From contig CAVNZG010001067.1 in NCBI GenBank assembly GCA_963693315.1, positions 2,501 to 66,500 of the forward strand: a stretch of 64,000 nucleotides of DNA, in the 5' to 3' direction. The DNA comes from Diogma glabrata. Lineage: Eukaryota; Arthropoda; Insecta; Diptera; Cylindrotomidae. The first letter of the stretch is position 1; each line of letters starts with the position of its first letter. Positions 1 to 12,162 of this stretch are shown in pieces. Position numbers and translations under genes: made by a program. The notes beneath the pieces are model-generated. The model was not told where the DNA came from. It worked only from the letters and a program-made list of their open reading frames with translations, and searched no databases.

Positions 1-2
1 GT

Positions 3-765
3 AACTTCTTTCAACAGATTAAAACCTTAAGGAAGGGCCCTCAAACTAGATCAACTGCTATTCAAAACGAAGATGGGGAGCTACAAGTAGACCTTAAAAA
101 TATTTTAGATACTTGGGCCGCTTATTTTGAGAATCTTCTCAACTTAAGTGACCAGCAACAAGTCGGGCGACGAGCAAAGCTTATTCGTGCGTCAAAGGTA
201 CATGTAGACGAACCAACCAAAGAGGAATTCGAAGCGGCGCTGTCTAAATTAAAACGCAATAAAGCACCTGGTATCGACGATATAACATCCGAAATGATTG
301 TACATGGTGGCGAAACTCTATCCTCAAGATTGTTTGAACTTGTTCAAATGATCTGGAGGACTGAAACCATGTCACAGGACTGGAACACAGCTATGCTGAT
401 ACCAATCCATAAAAAAGGTAATCGCCTACAATGTGCAAACTACAGAGGAATCGCTCTCCTTTGCACAGCATATAAAATCTTTTCTTACATTTTGCTATCC
501 AAAATCAATCCTTTTGCTGAACAACTGTTTGGAGAATATCAATGTGGTTTCCGGCGGGGCCGAGGTACTACCGATGCACTTTTCTCGATAACGATGATTT
601 TGGAAAAATGCCGAGAGTTCAACATACCTGTGCACCAACTTTTCATTGATTTCAGGCAGGCTTACGACTCTCTCGAACGAGAGACTCTATGGTCTGCTCT
701 GGTGTCGATGGGAATTCCTGGTAAACTGGTATCACTATGCAAAATGACAGTACAGAACTCTCAAT
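3..765 (+). pseudogene. LINE reverse transcriptase, part 1 (N-terminal and finger/palm region)
   Basis: The frame is open from base 3 to the insertion at 766. The translation has the usual non-LTR retrotransposon pattern: a linker with LKRNKAPGIDDITSEM, then PIHKKG, NYRGIALL, QCGFRRGRGTTDAL and FIDFRQAYDSL, the last being RT motif A with its catalytic Asp near 650. The endonuclease domain would lie left of the window. The frame is interrupted at 766 by a hAT-type element and resumes at 1728. This is a retrotransposon gene that would copy element RNA at a nicked target. It is broken here by insertions, a frameshift near 2226 and a late stop, so it is inactive. The RT type is clear; the clade is not settled. 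Confidence 0.9.
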
Positions 766-1719
766 TAGAGATACGCGTTTCGCGACATTTTCTGTTTCTC
801 GAGAAAAATTGAGAAGGGAAATCTGTTTCTCGAGAATTCTCAAGAATTCTCAAGAATTCTCGAGATAATTCTTTATTAATTTTCTTTAATTAATAAATAA
901 TTTTCTAACCCAATAACTCCTCATAAACCCCATTCTCTAATTATAACCGCCAAATTATCAATAGCTATCTGGGATTTTTTAAAGTTACTAGAATTGAGAG
1001 ATGTTTCTGTTTAAATCAGCGGACGCTTTTTTCAAAGTTTCTTGACAGTCAAATCATTTTCTGTATGGGAAACCAGTCCTGTAAAAATGCTCTATCAAAG
1101 TAAACAAACTATTCTTGCGAATTTTGAAATCAAATAGAGGAAACAGTTTTTTTTCTCGGTTTTTACAGAGTGTTGCGATACACAATTTCTATTGGGGGTG
1201 TAATTAAAACAACTATACTATTTGAATAAACTTTGGTCCTCACTTAGGTCTCCCATATAAAACTAATCGATTAAATTAAGTCCAAGTGAAATTCGGCCAT
1301 AAAAATTACGTTCCTTTATAGACATTATACGAAAAAAATCTAATAATTCGTCAGCGATTCATCATTTTTATCATATGGATAATAACAGAGTCCTCACTTT
1401 CAATATTTACAATATTTATCATATAAAACAAATATAGTGTTCGTTATCTAATTTAAAATTTTAGTTTATAAGATAAAACATGCTCTATCTAATTTAATGA
1501 ATTATTCTGACAATTATGCTGACTGCAAGAAAAGCTTATATAGTGAGTTTTAAAAAATTTAAATTTAAGGTTTAAAAAATTTAAAGGTTGATTTTTGTTT
1601 GTCTTTAACTTTTTTCAAATTCTCGAGAAATAAAACAAAATTTCTTGAGAAATGAGAAATAAAAATCTATAGGGAATTCTTGAGAAATCGAGAAAAAGAA
1701 TTCTCGAGAATAATCTCTA
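766..1719. mobile_element. Non-autonomous hAT-type element inserted in the LINE
   Basis: The ends are TAGAGAT at 766 and its reverse complement ATCTCTA ending at 1719. They are flanked by a perfect 8-bp duplication CTCTCAAT (758-765 and 1720-1727), as expected of hAT elements. Both subterminal regions are full of TTCTCGAGAA/TTCTCAAGAA palindromes, which could be transposase-binding repeats. No transposase frame is visible in the 954 bp, so it is a MITE-like derivative. Removing the element and one duplication copy would leave the host RT frame continuous, which supports the exact boundaries. Confidence 0.85.
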
Positions 1720-1727
1720 CTCTCAAT

Positions 1728-2261
1728 GCTTTGTACGAGTAGAGAACGAAATATCAAAGTTTTTTAAAGTCGACTCCGGTTTAAGACAAGGTGATGCTAT
1801 CTCTCCTATACTTTTTAATTTAGCCTTGGAATATGTGTGCCGTCAAAAGAAACTACCGACTAATAACAATATCCTGTCAATAAACTCAGTACAGATGATT
1901 GCTTACGCTGATGATGTTGTCATCCTCGGCCGAAGTGAAGCTGTTATGAGTGAGACCTTCAAGTCGCTTGAGAGTGGTGCTAGAAAAATTGGTCTGCAAA
2001 TTAACTACAATAAAACCAAACATATGAATGTTTCAAGGGAGGCTGAGAAGAAAGATTTGATGTGCGGCGATGAACGAATTGAGGGAGTTGAATCTTTTAA
2101 ATATTTGGGATCAATGCTTGACTCAAACAACAGCATACTTACAGATATAAAAGCTCGATCACCGTATGTATCAACTAACACCAAGCTCAAGTTATACAAG
2201 ACATTGATTAGACCGGTTGTGATGTATCACAAACGTGGACCCTTACACAAAATAACGAATC
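1728..2261 (+). pseudogene. LINE reverse transcriptase, part 2 (YADD catalytic region and thumb)
   Basis: This continues the RT interrupted at 766. It contains SGLRQGDAISPILFNLALE (motif B), then AYADDVVILG with YADD at 1904-1915, then GLQINYNKTKHM and FKYLGS, and ends in TLIRPVVMY. Shortly after that, near 2226, the frame slips: the expected continuation (TWTLT) is readable in another frame up to the second insertion at about 2270. The ATG at 1826 is internal to the RT domain and is not a real start. The gene is a broken LINE copy. Confidence 0.88.
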
Positions 2262-2790
2262 GCATTTACAGGGCTCCCGTTTTAAAGTCATATTGAAAAA
2301 AATGGAAAAAATGGAAATTTTTCGCTAAAAAAATGGAAAAACTGGAAAAAAATGGAAAACAAACAATTTAAAATGTGTAATACATAGGGTATCTTAGAAT
2401 ATTACGTTAAAAAAAATCCCTGTTTTATCAGGTTATCCAGACTCGGTTTTTAATTTTTTCAGAAAATGTTTAAACTACGGTATTTTATAATTAATAGAAA
2501 AATTAATAAAAGTGTACATTTATTCATTTGTTAACACTTTTAATCGTTAATATAACAAAAACCTTGACTCGAAAATTTCAGATTGAAATAAAATGAATTG
2601 TTAAATTATTTTTATGAAGAAATAAATGGAACTAAAAGATTATTTGATTGAATCTGAGTACAAAATAGTTGCATTGCATCTCATAAGTAAACAATATAAA
2701 AACAGATAATTTTTAATCCAATAATTCATCTTTAAGTGTTTCAGAAACTAAATTTTTAGTTTTAGTAACTTCATTAACATATTTCTTAAG

Positions 2791-2960
2791 ACCTGGGTGG
2801 TTATTTTGTAGCGTTATCTCACTAGGTGAGATAAATAGTGAGATAAAAAAATTTATGTTTAAACGATTTCTTTTATCTAATATAATCGATCGAAGACAAA
2901 TATTTTATCTCACTTTTTATCTCACCTAGTGAGATAACGCTACAAAATAACCACCCAGGT
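2791..2960. mobile_element. Palindromic MITE, 170 bp
   Basis: Two arms starting ACCTGGGTGGTTATTTTGTA (2791) and its complement (ending 2960) pair almost perfectly for about 50 bp each. They carry repeated TTATCTCAC motifs and a short AT-rich centre. The DNA could form a long hairpin. No convincing target duplication is visible. Confidence 0.7.
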
Positions 2961-3119
2961 GAGAGTAAAGAGGCTTGTTCAACCATTTTGAACAAAGTTT
3001 CGTGAGGAATATTTTAATATTTTTAATATATAATATTTTTCATCGGCTTTTCGATTAGGAGCATTGAAAGTAAGCAAATAAATTATAAGCGAATCAGATC
3101 ATACAAATTCAACCACAGA

Positions 3120-3230
3120 TCAATTCGTTGCTTTAACTCCAGCGTTAAATGCATTACTAATTTTACGTAAGCCGCAGCTGCCCAGATTCAGAATTTCTTT
3201 ATTACTCGAATCATGTGCTAAGTCCACCTT
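3120..3230 (-). pseudogene. hAT transposase remnant (short)
   Basis: On the minus strand 36 codons are open and include ILNLGSCGLRKISNAFNAG. This resembles the conserved block (I/L-G-S-C-x-L, then a hydrophobic stretch ending xxG) of one animal hAT transposase group. A stop follows at 3120-3122. Flanking sequence on the same strand is too decayed to extend it. It sits inside the hAT-ended element 2270-7608 and may be the last trace of its own transposase. Assignment is by motif only. Confidence 0.4.
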
Positions 3231-4214
3231 TAGATGTCAAATAGATTTTAAGTAAACATTAGTTCCGTTCATCGAAACTTGAATCCAAGTATTGGTTCAT
3301 GGAATACATAATATGAAAGTTTCTTACAAATTTTCGGCAGTAGTATGTCCCAAATAGATTGATATTAAACAGGTAATCGTTCGTGATTTGTTTTTATCAC
3401 CATTATATATACCATCATTCTTACAATACCAATTTGCTGCTTTAGACTCTCATGCAAATAAGTTACAGCAAAATATATTTTTTGAATTGAGTCGATTCAG
3501 TTCGATATAATTATTAATTCTATATATCATTGTACCGGTACCTTGGAATTTAGTTAGTTTTAATTCTCGTTCAATTTCACTGACAGAAAACATTGTCTTC
3601 ATCATAGAAACGCTAATTACAAAGATCAAATACCACAATGTAACACAGTCTTTTAAAAAAAAATTTCATCGTGTTGGACAAAGCGAGGCACTTGTGAATA
3701 ATTTAGGTCACGACAAGCGGCATACAATTATAAACTTTTTATTTATAAACTGTTCCTAATAGGAACGATATTCTTTTTAGTATTTTTCTGGTGAAAATTT
3801 ATGTTTTTAATTATGAATAATTTATTTAAATCTAGCATAAGTTGATCAATATAACACGTAGGCTTTCTATCGTCTTGGACTTCACACAGTTCGGAGTTTA
3901 CTAGATTGCAGTTTCACACCTGCATATTATACGAAGTGAAAGTAATAACTGCAAGTCTGGTTTACCATCATCATCATGAACCGTACTCCACTAGGAAGCA
4001 TATGGAAATATATTACGGAAGCTTTTTAAAATACATTTCTTTGCACATTTTGTTCTCATTTACACATTTAGTGGTTGCATTCGGCACATTTAGTGGTCGC
4101 CGAATTACAATAACATATTATTGTATGTGCAATAGTATTGCAAACCTCATGGATAATTTTTTAATTAATTAAATAATTAGAAAAATACTAAGATCCATTT
4201 TATGTTTCCCAAAC

Positions 4215-4290
4215 CTTCGCCGTAAATCGAACGCAGGTGTTTTGTGTTAAAAGGAAAGCGTGTTAACACTTGAACCACTTCTGTTATTTG
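4215..4290 (-). repeat. tRNA-derived SINE head (degenerate)
   Basis: The minus strand reads like a tRNA 5' half and T-arm: GTGGTTCAAGTGTTAACAC as an A-box-like block and, about 30 bases on, GCGTTCGATTTAC as a B box. The cloverleaf is not complete, so this is a SINE head or tRNA pseudogene rather than a working tRNA. It lies immediately beyond the 3' end of the decayed minus-strand LINE. Confidence 0.45.
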
Positions 4291-4304
4291 GATTTAATAA
4301 TTGT

Positions 4305-5790
4305 TCATATTATATAATCATGTAGTATAGTTGTAATTGATGCCATTTTGAAAACATTTTTCGTTAATCGATTCCACCAGTATACGAAATGAGAAAAGAA
4401 GGAATTGGTATAAATAGATGTTTCCACATATGAGACCTCTAAGGTATGCTTATCAGAATGCCAAGATTGGCTTGTGGCTAGTGAAGATCTACGTAATGGA
4501 GGCATTAAGTGATTAATTTCTTTAGAGCATAGCGTAGTATAATGTAAATGCTCCAACAACTCTTGTATGATCGGCTTCAACACACCTATGAACTCTGTCG
4601 ACAAAATTTAGATTTTTCTGGTATACTGCAACCCATAAATTGGGGTAGAATTCGTGGATTGGTCGTAGTTATTTCAGATGGAGACAAAAATTTGACTACA
4701 ACGTACGAAGCCAAGTTGTTGGGACTCTAATTTCGCCACAGAACAAATGTGATCATGCCATTTTCGTTTGTGGTTGATATTAGTACGAAATAGTTAAGTG
4801 CAGGTGAGTTTAATAATGCTAGTCTGGAAAACTTTTCAAAACAGGAGCTATAGAGTGAGGTTTTATAGGACAAAACTAGAATTAAATGTCATAAGGTTCA
4901 GTATACACCAGTTCCGATTGATTCAAGATCTAGATTTTAGTCCAGAATTGATTTAAGATCCAAGGATTGAACCATTTTTCTACGAGTATAATTAGCAGTT
5001 AGACTAGATGGCTGTTTCTTCTTTTCTTCTTCATTCTCTTAATATATGAATGTTAGATAGAACTTCGGAAGAGCTATATATTATATTGGGTTTGTGGTGC
5101 TAGATAACAAACCGTTAAAAAAGATCAGAAAAAGGGGTGGCGAAAGAACCGAACCCTGATTAATGCAGGCTTGAATTGAGAAATTATCCGAAACAACACC
5201 AACTACTAAGAGATCTCTGGAATAAAAAGACTAAAAATAAAATTAATTTGTTGATAAGAGCCGATGCCAAACTCTATCAAATGCCTTGGATATATCAAGG
5301 GAAATGTTATGAGACTCACCAAAGTCATGAATTGCTACACCCTATTTCTCCGTGAGGACTGGATTAGGTGCAGTGATGAAGATATTATCAATTGTGTCTT
5401 TAAGAGAACTAAACGCGTCCAATGGGGTGATTATGGTGGTAAGGATAACTACGGTGTAAATAACACAAATAGATGTCATGTTTATTTGCGATGACTTTGA
5501 GACAGATAAAGCAGAATACAGAAATACTAGTTTCATACTGGGGGAGCTTTGTATGTTTAAAATCCTTGTGTATATATGTATATCATTACAACACGGTGTT
5601 TAAAAATGCAAGCTCCGGAGAATGATTTTTACAGCCGAATCGTACATTATTAATATTTGAAACTTGTGTTTCACCTAGCTCAAGTAAATGAGGTTTGTTT
5701 TGGTTGAGATCGTATTGGATGCCAAGAAAGTTTTTTGAGATACCAAGGATGTTAATGATATCGATTACGAAGTTGGAGAACGAAGCTAAA
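4305..5790 (-). pseudogene. Decayed jockey/CR1-like LINE, minus strand
   Basis: Read on the minus strand, three LINE blocks occur in the right order. Around 5790-5600 there is KPHLLELGETQV, like the LINE endonuclease motif. Around 5300-5120 there is ISLDISKAFDRVWHRLL (RT motif A), followed by INQGSVLSPPLFLIFF (motif B). At 4460-4330 there is TSIYTNSFFSHFVYWWNRL, like the conserved C-terminal tail of jockey-type ORF2. Many stops and frame changes separate them and sequence between the endonuclease and RT is missing, so this is a dead, internally deleted copy. It differs from the + strand LINE that frames the region. Confidence 0.65.
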
Positions 5791-5844
5791 TAATGGCTAA
5801 ATAAACAGATTAATAGGAGAAATAACAAATACCAAAACCAGAAG

Positions 5845-5996
5845 GAAGAAATAGAGTAACAAATAAAGGCCACAAAGATTCGTTTGTTGAGAAAATAAAA
5901 GGTACTTCAAAAAAATTGAGGTTGAGGTGAAGAAATAGAGTAACAAACAAAGGCCACAAAGATTCGTTTGTTGAGAAAATAAAAGGCACTTCAAAA
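5845..5996. repeat. 84-bp period direct duplication (2 copies)
   Basis: A segment beginning GAAGAAATAGAGTAACAAA occurs at 5845 and again at 5929. About 68 bases are nearly identical and a short spacer separates them. Confidence 0.85.
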
Positions 5997-6014
5997 TATT
6001 ATTTCTGAACAAGT

Positions 6015-6100
6015 GTACAAGCATTTCTCAACGTTTTGGATCATAACCAGTCTAACTGGGCAAACAAAAATGTCCGTCTGTATGCCATTGAAATGTTTTA
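6015..6100 (+). repeat. Dispersed repeat fragment with GTCCGTCTGT motif
   Basis: CATTTCTCAACGTTTTGGA followed by AATGTCCGTCTGTATG resembles 10228-10320 (CATTTCTCGACGTTTTAGGA, then GTCTGTCTGTC). The two are divergent copies of one dispersed family of unknown type. Confidence 0.4.
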
Positions 6101-6320
6101 GGGAAAATTGAAAACGACAGATATTTCAGTCTTCATCAATCACTATACCAAACCCTTCGGCCTTCCCACAGACCAAAGTTTTTGATATATTGGAGTAGGA
6201 GGTTTTAAGTCCATATTTTATAAATACTTTGGAATTGTTTATCGAAATTTATGATATTTAATGAAATCTTCGGGTTTGCATTAGATTTATTCGGGTTTAT
6301 GTTTTGTAGTAGTTAACCCT

Positions 6321-6758
6321 ATTCTAATATAAATGTCCATGCAAAATTACATTTGTCTGCAGGTTAACAGAACAATATTTTAATTTAAGTTTTCAGCGTT
6401 TTTTATAATAAATAAGGTACTTTTTGTCGGTGTTTTTGGATGCCAACGTTTCGGTAGCGGCTTTTACTCTTTATATATTAAGGCAAAATTAACAAAACTG
6501 CAGTCAAATTCTGTAACTGTGAAGCGGTGAAGTGATAAAAATTTCTTCGTTTCTTTTCATTAAAAAACTTATCACTTCGCCGCTTCACAATTACAGAATT
6601 TGGCTGCTGGTGCTGGTCAGAGCAAAGAAACAATTTTCATTTTCTTTCACTTTCAAAACGACAGCATCTAAAAAAAGCACCAAAAGTGCTTAAAATTTAA
6701 TTATTATTCTGTTAACTTGTAAACAAAGATAATGTTACATGGACATCTATATTAGAAT
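6321..6758. mobile_element. Inverted-repeat element, 438 bp, with a palindrome inside
   Basis: ATTCTAATATAAATGTCCATG at 6321 matches the complement of the sequence ending at 6758, and the arms stay similar for about 50 bp through GTTAACAGAA. A second palindrome (6501-6606) sits inside, with arms AAATTCTGTAACTGTGAAGC and its complement. No coding capacity is seen; it is a MITE nested in or fused with another. Confidence 0.65.
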
Positions 6759-6803
6759 TAAAACTATGTTTATAACTTTTAATTACCATATTAATGTACA
6801 TAA

Positions 6804-6951
6804 ACATCAGCTGCATTTCATGAAACAGTGTGATCCGGATCCGCTTAAGTTTTACATGTAAACTGAGATCCAAAAACAAAGTTGGATCTCATTTTACATG
6901 TAAAACTTATGCGAATCCGGATCACACGGTTTCATGAAATGCAGCTAATGT
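6804..6951. mobile_element. Palindromic MITE, about 148 bp
   Basis: Arms ACATCAGCTGCATTTCATGA and its near-complement enclose GTGTGATCCGGAT and TTTACATGTAAA blocks. Nearly the whole element is self-complementary. No target duplication was identified. Confidence 0.65.
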
Positions 6952-7616
6952 CTTTTATATAAACAGAAATATCCATTCAAATAAAATCTAGAATATAAAT
7001 TGGTTTAGTGCCCATCTCAATTAGTTGGAGATTGTCGTCCAAACTCGTAGATCAGTAGAGTATGGAAAACAGTAAAATATGTGTTCGTAGAGCAAACTTC
7101 AAACTAAACAATATACACTAGAATTGAAAATTGAATAAAAACAACAATGTCTAACTTATGTAGATCTGATAAATGATGATGAAATTTCAACGTCAAATAG
7201 CATCGCTTCATATAGAAGAGAAATGGAGTTTTACTCTCACAAAAGTTGAACATATTCGAATTTCAAAATATTTGAATTGCATAATTCAAATTACTTTTTC
7301 CTTAGTTACTTGGGTTTAATTACTAAAACTATTAATTGATCGACGAAAAGGTTATCGAGGTTTATATCGATAAATTAATTATTTGCTCACATATTCTCCT
7401 ACTATTTCCCTGAATTTGCATTATATATAAAACTAGTTGATGAATAACGATGGAAAAGTTTTTTAATTAATATAAAAATGTGTATATGTATTTTAAAAAA
7501 ATGTTTAAAATAATGGAAAAAATGGAAAAATGACGGAAAAAATGGAAAAAAATGGAAAGAACCAAAAAAAATGGAAAAAATGGAAAAAATGGATTCAGCG
7601 GGAGCCCTGCATTTAT

Positions 7617-7993
7617 CTGTATTTGAGCGTAAGATCCTACGCTACATTTTTGGTCCACTTAAGACAGACGATGGAGAGTATAGAACCCGGTATAACTTTG
7701 AGATCAGAGACCTTCTTGAGGGTCCTGATATAATAGGTTGTATCCGTTCTAATAGGATTGCTTGGTTTGGGCATGTTCTACGAGCCGATTCAAAGTCTGG
7801 AATGATTAGAAAAATGTACGTTAGTACCCCAGGGAGTGGGCGAGGTAGACCACGACTACAATGGGAGACTGACGTAATAAACGACCTTAAAAAAATCGGC
7901 TGCCATGGTAATTTTGTCACTGTTGCGAATGACCGTGATGAATATCAAAGCTGATCAACCTGGCAACGCTCCTACATGGAGCATGAACGCCTT
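7617..7993 (+). pseudogene. LINE ORF2, part 3 (C-terminus) with poly(A) tail
   Basis: This follows the right target duplication of the 2270-7608 element. It encodes the ORF2 C-terminus: SVFERKILRYIFGP, then RIAWFGHVLRADS, GRGRPRLQWETDV and a final Glu/Arg-rich end. A stop (TGA, about 7952) interrupts the frame before the natural end, and the same frame continues to the poly(A) run at 7994-8018. The A-run marks the LINE 3' end. With parts 1 and 2 this makes one LINE copy split into three by two hAT insertions. Confidence 0.85.
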
Positions 7994-8017
7994 AAAAAAA
8001 AAAAAAAAAAAAAAAAA

Positions 8018-8694
<677 letters not shown>

Positions 8695-8850
8695 CTTGAG
8701 AGATAGGATAGTTATTATCTTGATTAAATCCCTAGATATTTTTTAATTGCGAATTAAATGTTAAATATGAATGGTTTATATGCCAACTTTCAGATGGCAG
8801 CGTAAATCAATTTATTCAATTGATAGTAAACTTGAACTACGTGTAAGGCC
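8695..8850. other. Unassigned AT-rich spacer
   Basis: No frame, repeat or terminus is recognised between the (AT)n tract and the left duplication of the next hAT element. Confidence 0.5.
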
Positions 8851-9125
8851 ATTATTAGTAGGCTTGCCACCTATACGTTTTTGGAGCGTATAATACGTTT
8901 TTTTTATCAAAAATATTTGTGAATACGCTATACGTACACAAACGCACCTGAATTACTTTAAATTTGCAAATTTGTTTTTGCAGTGCCAATTAATAATTTT
9001 AATTGTTTTGTTGAATGCATTTTTAGCGTGATCGGAATTATATGGACTAACAAATCAAAAGGCTTCATACCGATATGGTGAAATCTGAATCATTTATGCA
9101 TTTCAATTACAGATGAGTTGCAGTC

Positions 9126-9625
9126 CAGTGGCGGATTTACAAATTTGCCGCTTATAGGCTAATTTATATTACCGCCTAATATATTTTCAAAAATTATCAA
9201 ATACGAACGCAGCGACCAAAAAAAGCGCGCCACAGGCGAATTTTTTTGAAATTTTAAGGTCACGTTATATACAAGTACTTTAAAATTACGCTTTTAATTA
9301 AAAACGTGCAAATCTGGCAAAAATAATTAATATAATACAAAATACAAAAATAATACAAACGTTTTTAAAATCAAATAAAATGCAATAAAACCTGTAGAGC
9401 ACGCCGCCGCTATGTTTCGAGTATAGAGATAAGAAATTTAGCGAATTTGATTGATTTAATCTGGATACTCTGTTTATAGTGGCGGGCGGCTGTCGCCGCC
9501 GCGAAACGATTTCTATTTTGAAAAATTTTTATATATTGAAAATTTTCCGCACAAAAATTTACCGCCTACGAAAATTTGCCGCCGTAGGCTACAGCCTAGC
9601 TAGCCTATTTAGAAATCAGCCACTG
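9126..9625. mobile_element. hAT-like MITE with CAGTGGC termini, 500 bp
   Basis: It starts CAGTGGCGGATTTAC and ends with the complement of CAGTGGCTGATTTCT. GCCGCC/GGCGGC motifs recur inside both ends. TGAGTTGCA occurs on both sides but offset by 2-3 bases from an ideal 8-bp duplication, so the exact target duplication is uncertain. Confidence 0.7.
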
Positions 9626-10582
9626 AGTTGCACTGAATTTGCAAGTTTTATTAAGAAAAAAGATAAGTTTAACAAAAAATTGATCGAAGCAGTAAAATCG
9701 AACAAAAAATATAAAATTAAAGCTTTACATTAAATATTTGGTTCATTCCTATACTATTTGGTTACCATCTTAGATTATAAAATATACAGGATAAGTAATA
9801 TTTGTGTATGTACACTATAAAACTATAAAAAAAATTGAAGCTGTTTTTTAAATTCAAATTTCGTATTGAAAATAATCTCCACAAAAGAAAAGGCTCCTGT
9901 CAAAATAAATACAAAAATACAGGGTCCCATGCAGCATTTTTATCTCTTTCCATTTATAGAAAAAATATATTATTATTCTTCTATTGCCAGAAAGAAGTAA
10001 CTGCCAAATAATATATATTTCATTTTAATTTCATTCTAAATTAAAACAAAACCTGAAACAGTAAACCATATAAACAATATCCATTTCATTTTAAATTTAG
10101 TTTAAATGAAAACATAACCAAAGCGTACATGATACAATTTTATTTAGGATCAAATTACTTCGGTCTGAAAGACCTAAGTATTACATTCATGAGCTCAAAG
10201 TGAAATTCTTACCCCCACTTTTTTTGGCATTTCTCGACGTTTTAGGACCTACTGATTCTAAAAAAGCAAAAAAAAAAATGTATGTCTGTCTGTCGGCCGG
10301 CCGTCCGTCATTACCTACGCTGCAGGGAAAACGGCTGAAGGGATTTCAAAAATGTTTTTTTCTATAAATAGGTATTTGCAAGGGACAGGTCCGAAAGGAC
10401 GCTGTGTCCGATAATTGTACCGGAAGTGTGTCAAAAAAATCATTATGTGTGTCAAAAATAGCAAATTTTCATATTTTTGGCTTAAAAAACGTTCATTTTA
10501 AGTGATTACGAGTAGGAACATTAAATTTGGAGAAATCTTGATGGTCGGGATTGGTATGTGAGATCAAAAACTATATTATTGC

Positions 10583-11090
10583 ATTATAAGTTTGTCAAAA
10601 AAATGTTGTCAAGTGTGTCAAAAGAAAGATTTTTATTTATTTTTTTACCTAATTTTTTGGAAAAAAAATAAAATTAATTGTCTGTTTGAAATGAAGTTTT
10701 ATTATTATTATTAAGAATTACAACATTATAAATTTGTCAAAAAAATGTTGTCAAGTGTGTCAAAAGATTTTTATTTTTTTTTGCCCAATTTTTCGGAAAA
10801 AAATAAAATTGTTTGTTGAAATGAAATTTTATTATTATTATTGAGAATTATGGCATTATAAGCTTGTCAAAAAATGTTGTCAAGTGTGTCAAAAGAAAGG
10901 TTTTTAATTAATTTCTACCCAATTTTTTTAGAAAAAAATAAAATTAATAGTTTGTATGACATGATATTTTATTATTGTTATAGAGAATTATGGCATTATA
11001 AGTTTGTCAAAAAATAATGTCAAGTGTGTCAAAAAATGATTACATTTATTTTTTTAGCCAATTTTTTGGAAAAAAAATGTAGCTGTTTTT
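10583..11090 (+). repeat. Tandem repeat, 4 units of 130-142 bp
   Basis: Units begin ATTATAAGTTTGTCAAAAAA at 10583, 10725, 10855 and 10995. Each contains TGTCAAGTGTGTCAAAA and ends in a TTATTATTATT/GAGAATTA block. A related GTGTGTCAAAAA motif occurs just upstream (about 10425-10470). Confidence 0.85.
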
Positions 11091-11099
11091 ATGACGTAA

Positions 11100-11560
11100 A
11101 TATAATTTAATATGAAATTGGACATGAAAATTTTTGAATTTGTTATAGTTTTTGAAATATTTTTGGAATTTTGAAAAAGTTTGTATTTTTGATTTTGTAA
11201 TAATTTTTGCAATTTTTTAGAATTTCGGCAAAAGTTTTAATTTTTGAATTTGTAAAAATTTTTGGAATATTTTTAGAATTATGAAAAATTTTTAATTTTT
11301 GATTTTATTATAATTTTTGGAATTTTGAAAAAATTTTTTATTTTGTAATAATTTTTGCAATATTTTAAAAGTTGTTTAAAATTCTTAAAAAGTTTGAATT
11401 TTAAAGAATTTTTGAAATATTATTGGAATTTAGAAAAAATTTAAATATAAGATTTTATTCTAATTTTTGGAATATTTTTGGAATTTTGAAAAAGTTTGAT
11501 TTTATTTAATATAACAATATTTTTGGAATTTTGATTATAATTTTCCGGCAACGTTGATGT
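11100..11560. repeat. AT-rich degenerate tandem repeat
   Basis: Imperfect recurrences of TTTTTGGAATATTTTTGGAA with GAAAAAGTTT. Low complexity, no coding signal. Confidence 0.6.
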
Positions 11561-12035
11561 TTCGTGTTAGTTTTGTAATAAATTTTTAAACAGAGTTTAT
11601 CTCTGAATACTTGTACTTTAAAAAAGAGTTAAGTTTGATATACATCGCTGCCCAAAACTAAAAACCATGTCCTCATAAAAGTTTTTTGCCGAAAACTATA
11701 TCAAAATCTTTAACCCAGACCGAAGTCTTGATATCTCAGAGCTGTGAGATTTCAGCCCCTCCATATTTTTCAGTTTTAATATTATCAGTTTTATTTTAAT
11801 CGAAATAGTTTTGACAAACATAAAATAAAGTTGAATAAGGTTGGTCAATCTCCGATCGGTAAAAATGTTAAATACAAAATTTCTATATAAGTCTGTTATT
11901 TTGTAAGCATATTTGGTCAAGCAAGGGAAAACCTCGATGATATTTAAATTTCTAGGCTACTGTGTTTTTTCAGTGCAAATACTATCACGTTAAAATCGCA
12001 CACTACTTTATGTAAATAAAAATAACTTCAACTTA

Positions 12036-12162
12036 AATAGTACATTATGATGCTAGGACGTAAAGCTAAAGATTTTGGACGGATGTGGAGTTTGCAAATC
12101 GAGGCGCTAGCCGAGATTTGCACCCACATTAAGTCCAAAATAGCTTACATCATATACTATTT
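12036..12162. repeat. Imperfect hairpin, 127 bp
   Basis: AATAGTACATTATGATG, GCTAAAGATTTTGGAC and TTTGCAAATC in the left arm pair with GATTTGCA, GTCCAAAATAGCT and CATCATATACTATT in the right arm. It lies within the CTTAG-ended element. Confidence 0.7.

Larger units (their letters stand above)
2270..7608. mobile_element. Large decayed hAT-type element, itself full of younger insertions
   Basis: The ends are AGGGCTCCCG at 2270 and CGGGAGCCCT ending at 7608 (11-bp inverted repeats if one flanking base is added on each side). Flanks are GCATTTAC (2262-2269) and GCATTTAT (7609-7616), a target duplication with one mismatch. The LINE frame reads on from the left flank into the right flank once the insertion is ignored. 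Both subterminal regions carry AATGGAAAAA runs in the same orientation. The interior holds remnants of a minus-strand transposase (3120-3230), a palindromic MITE, a minus-strand LINE, a SINE-like head and more inverted repeats. No intact transposase remains. Confidence 0.72.

Noticed and set aside
9479..9733. 84-codon gene
   Set aside because: Its first half is the GC-rich end of a MITE; only the last 35 codons may be a hAT transposase tail.
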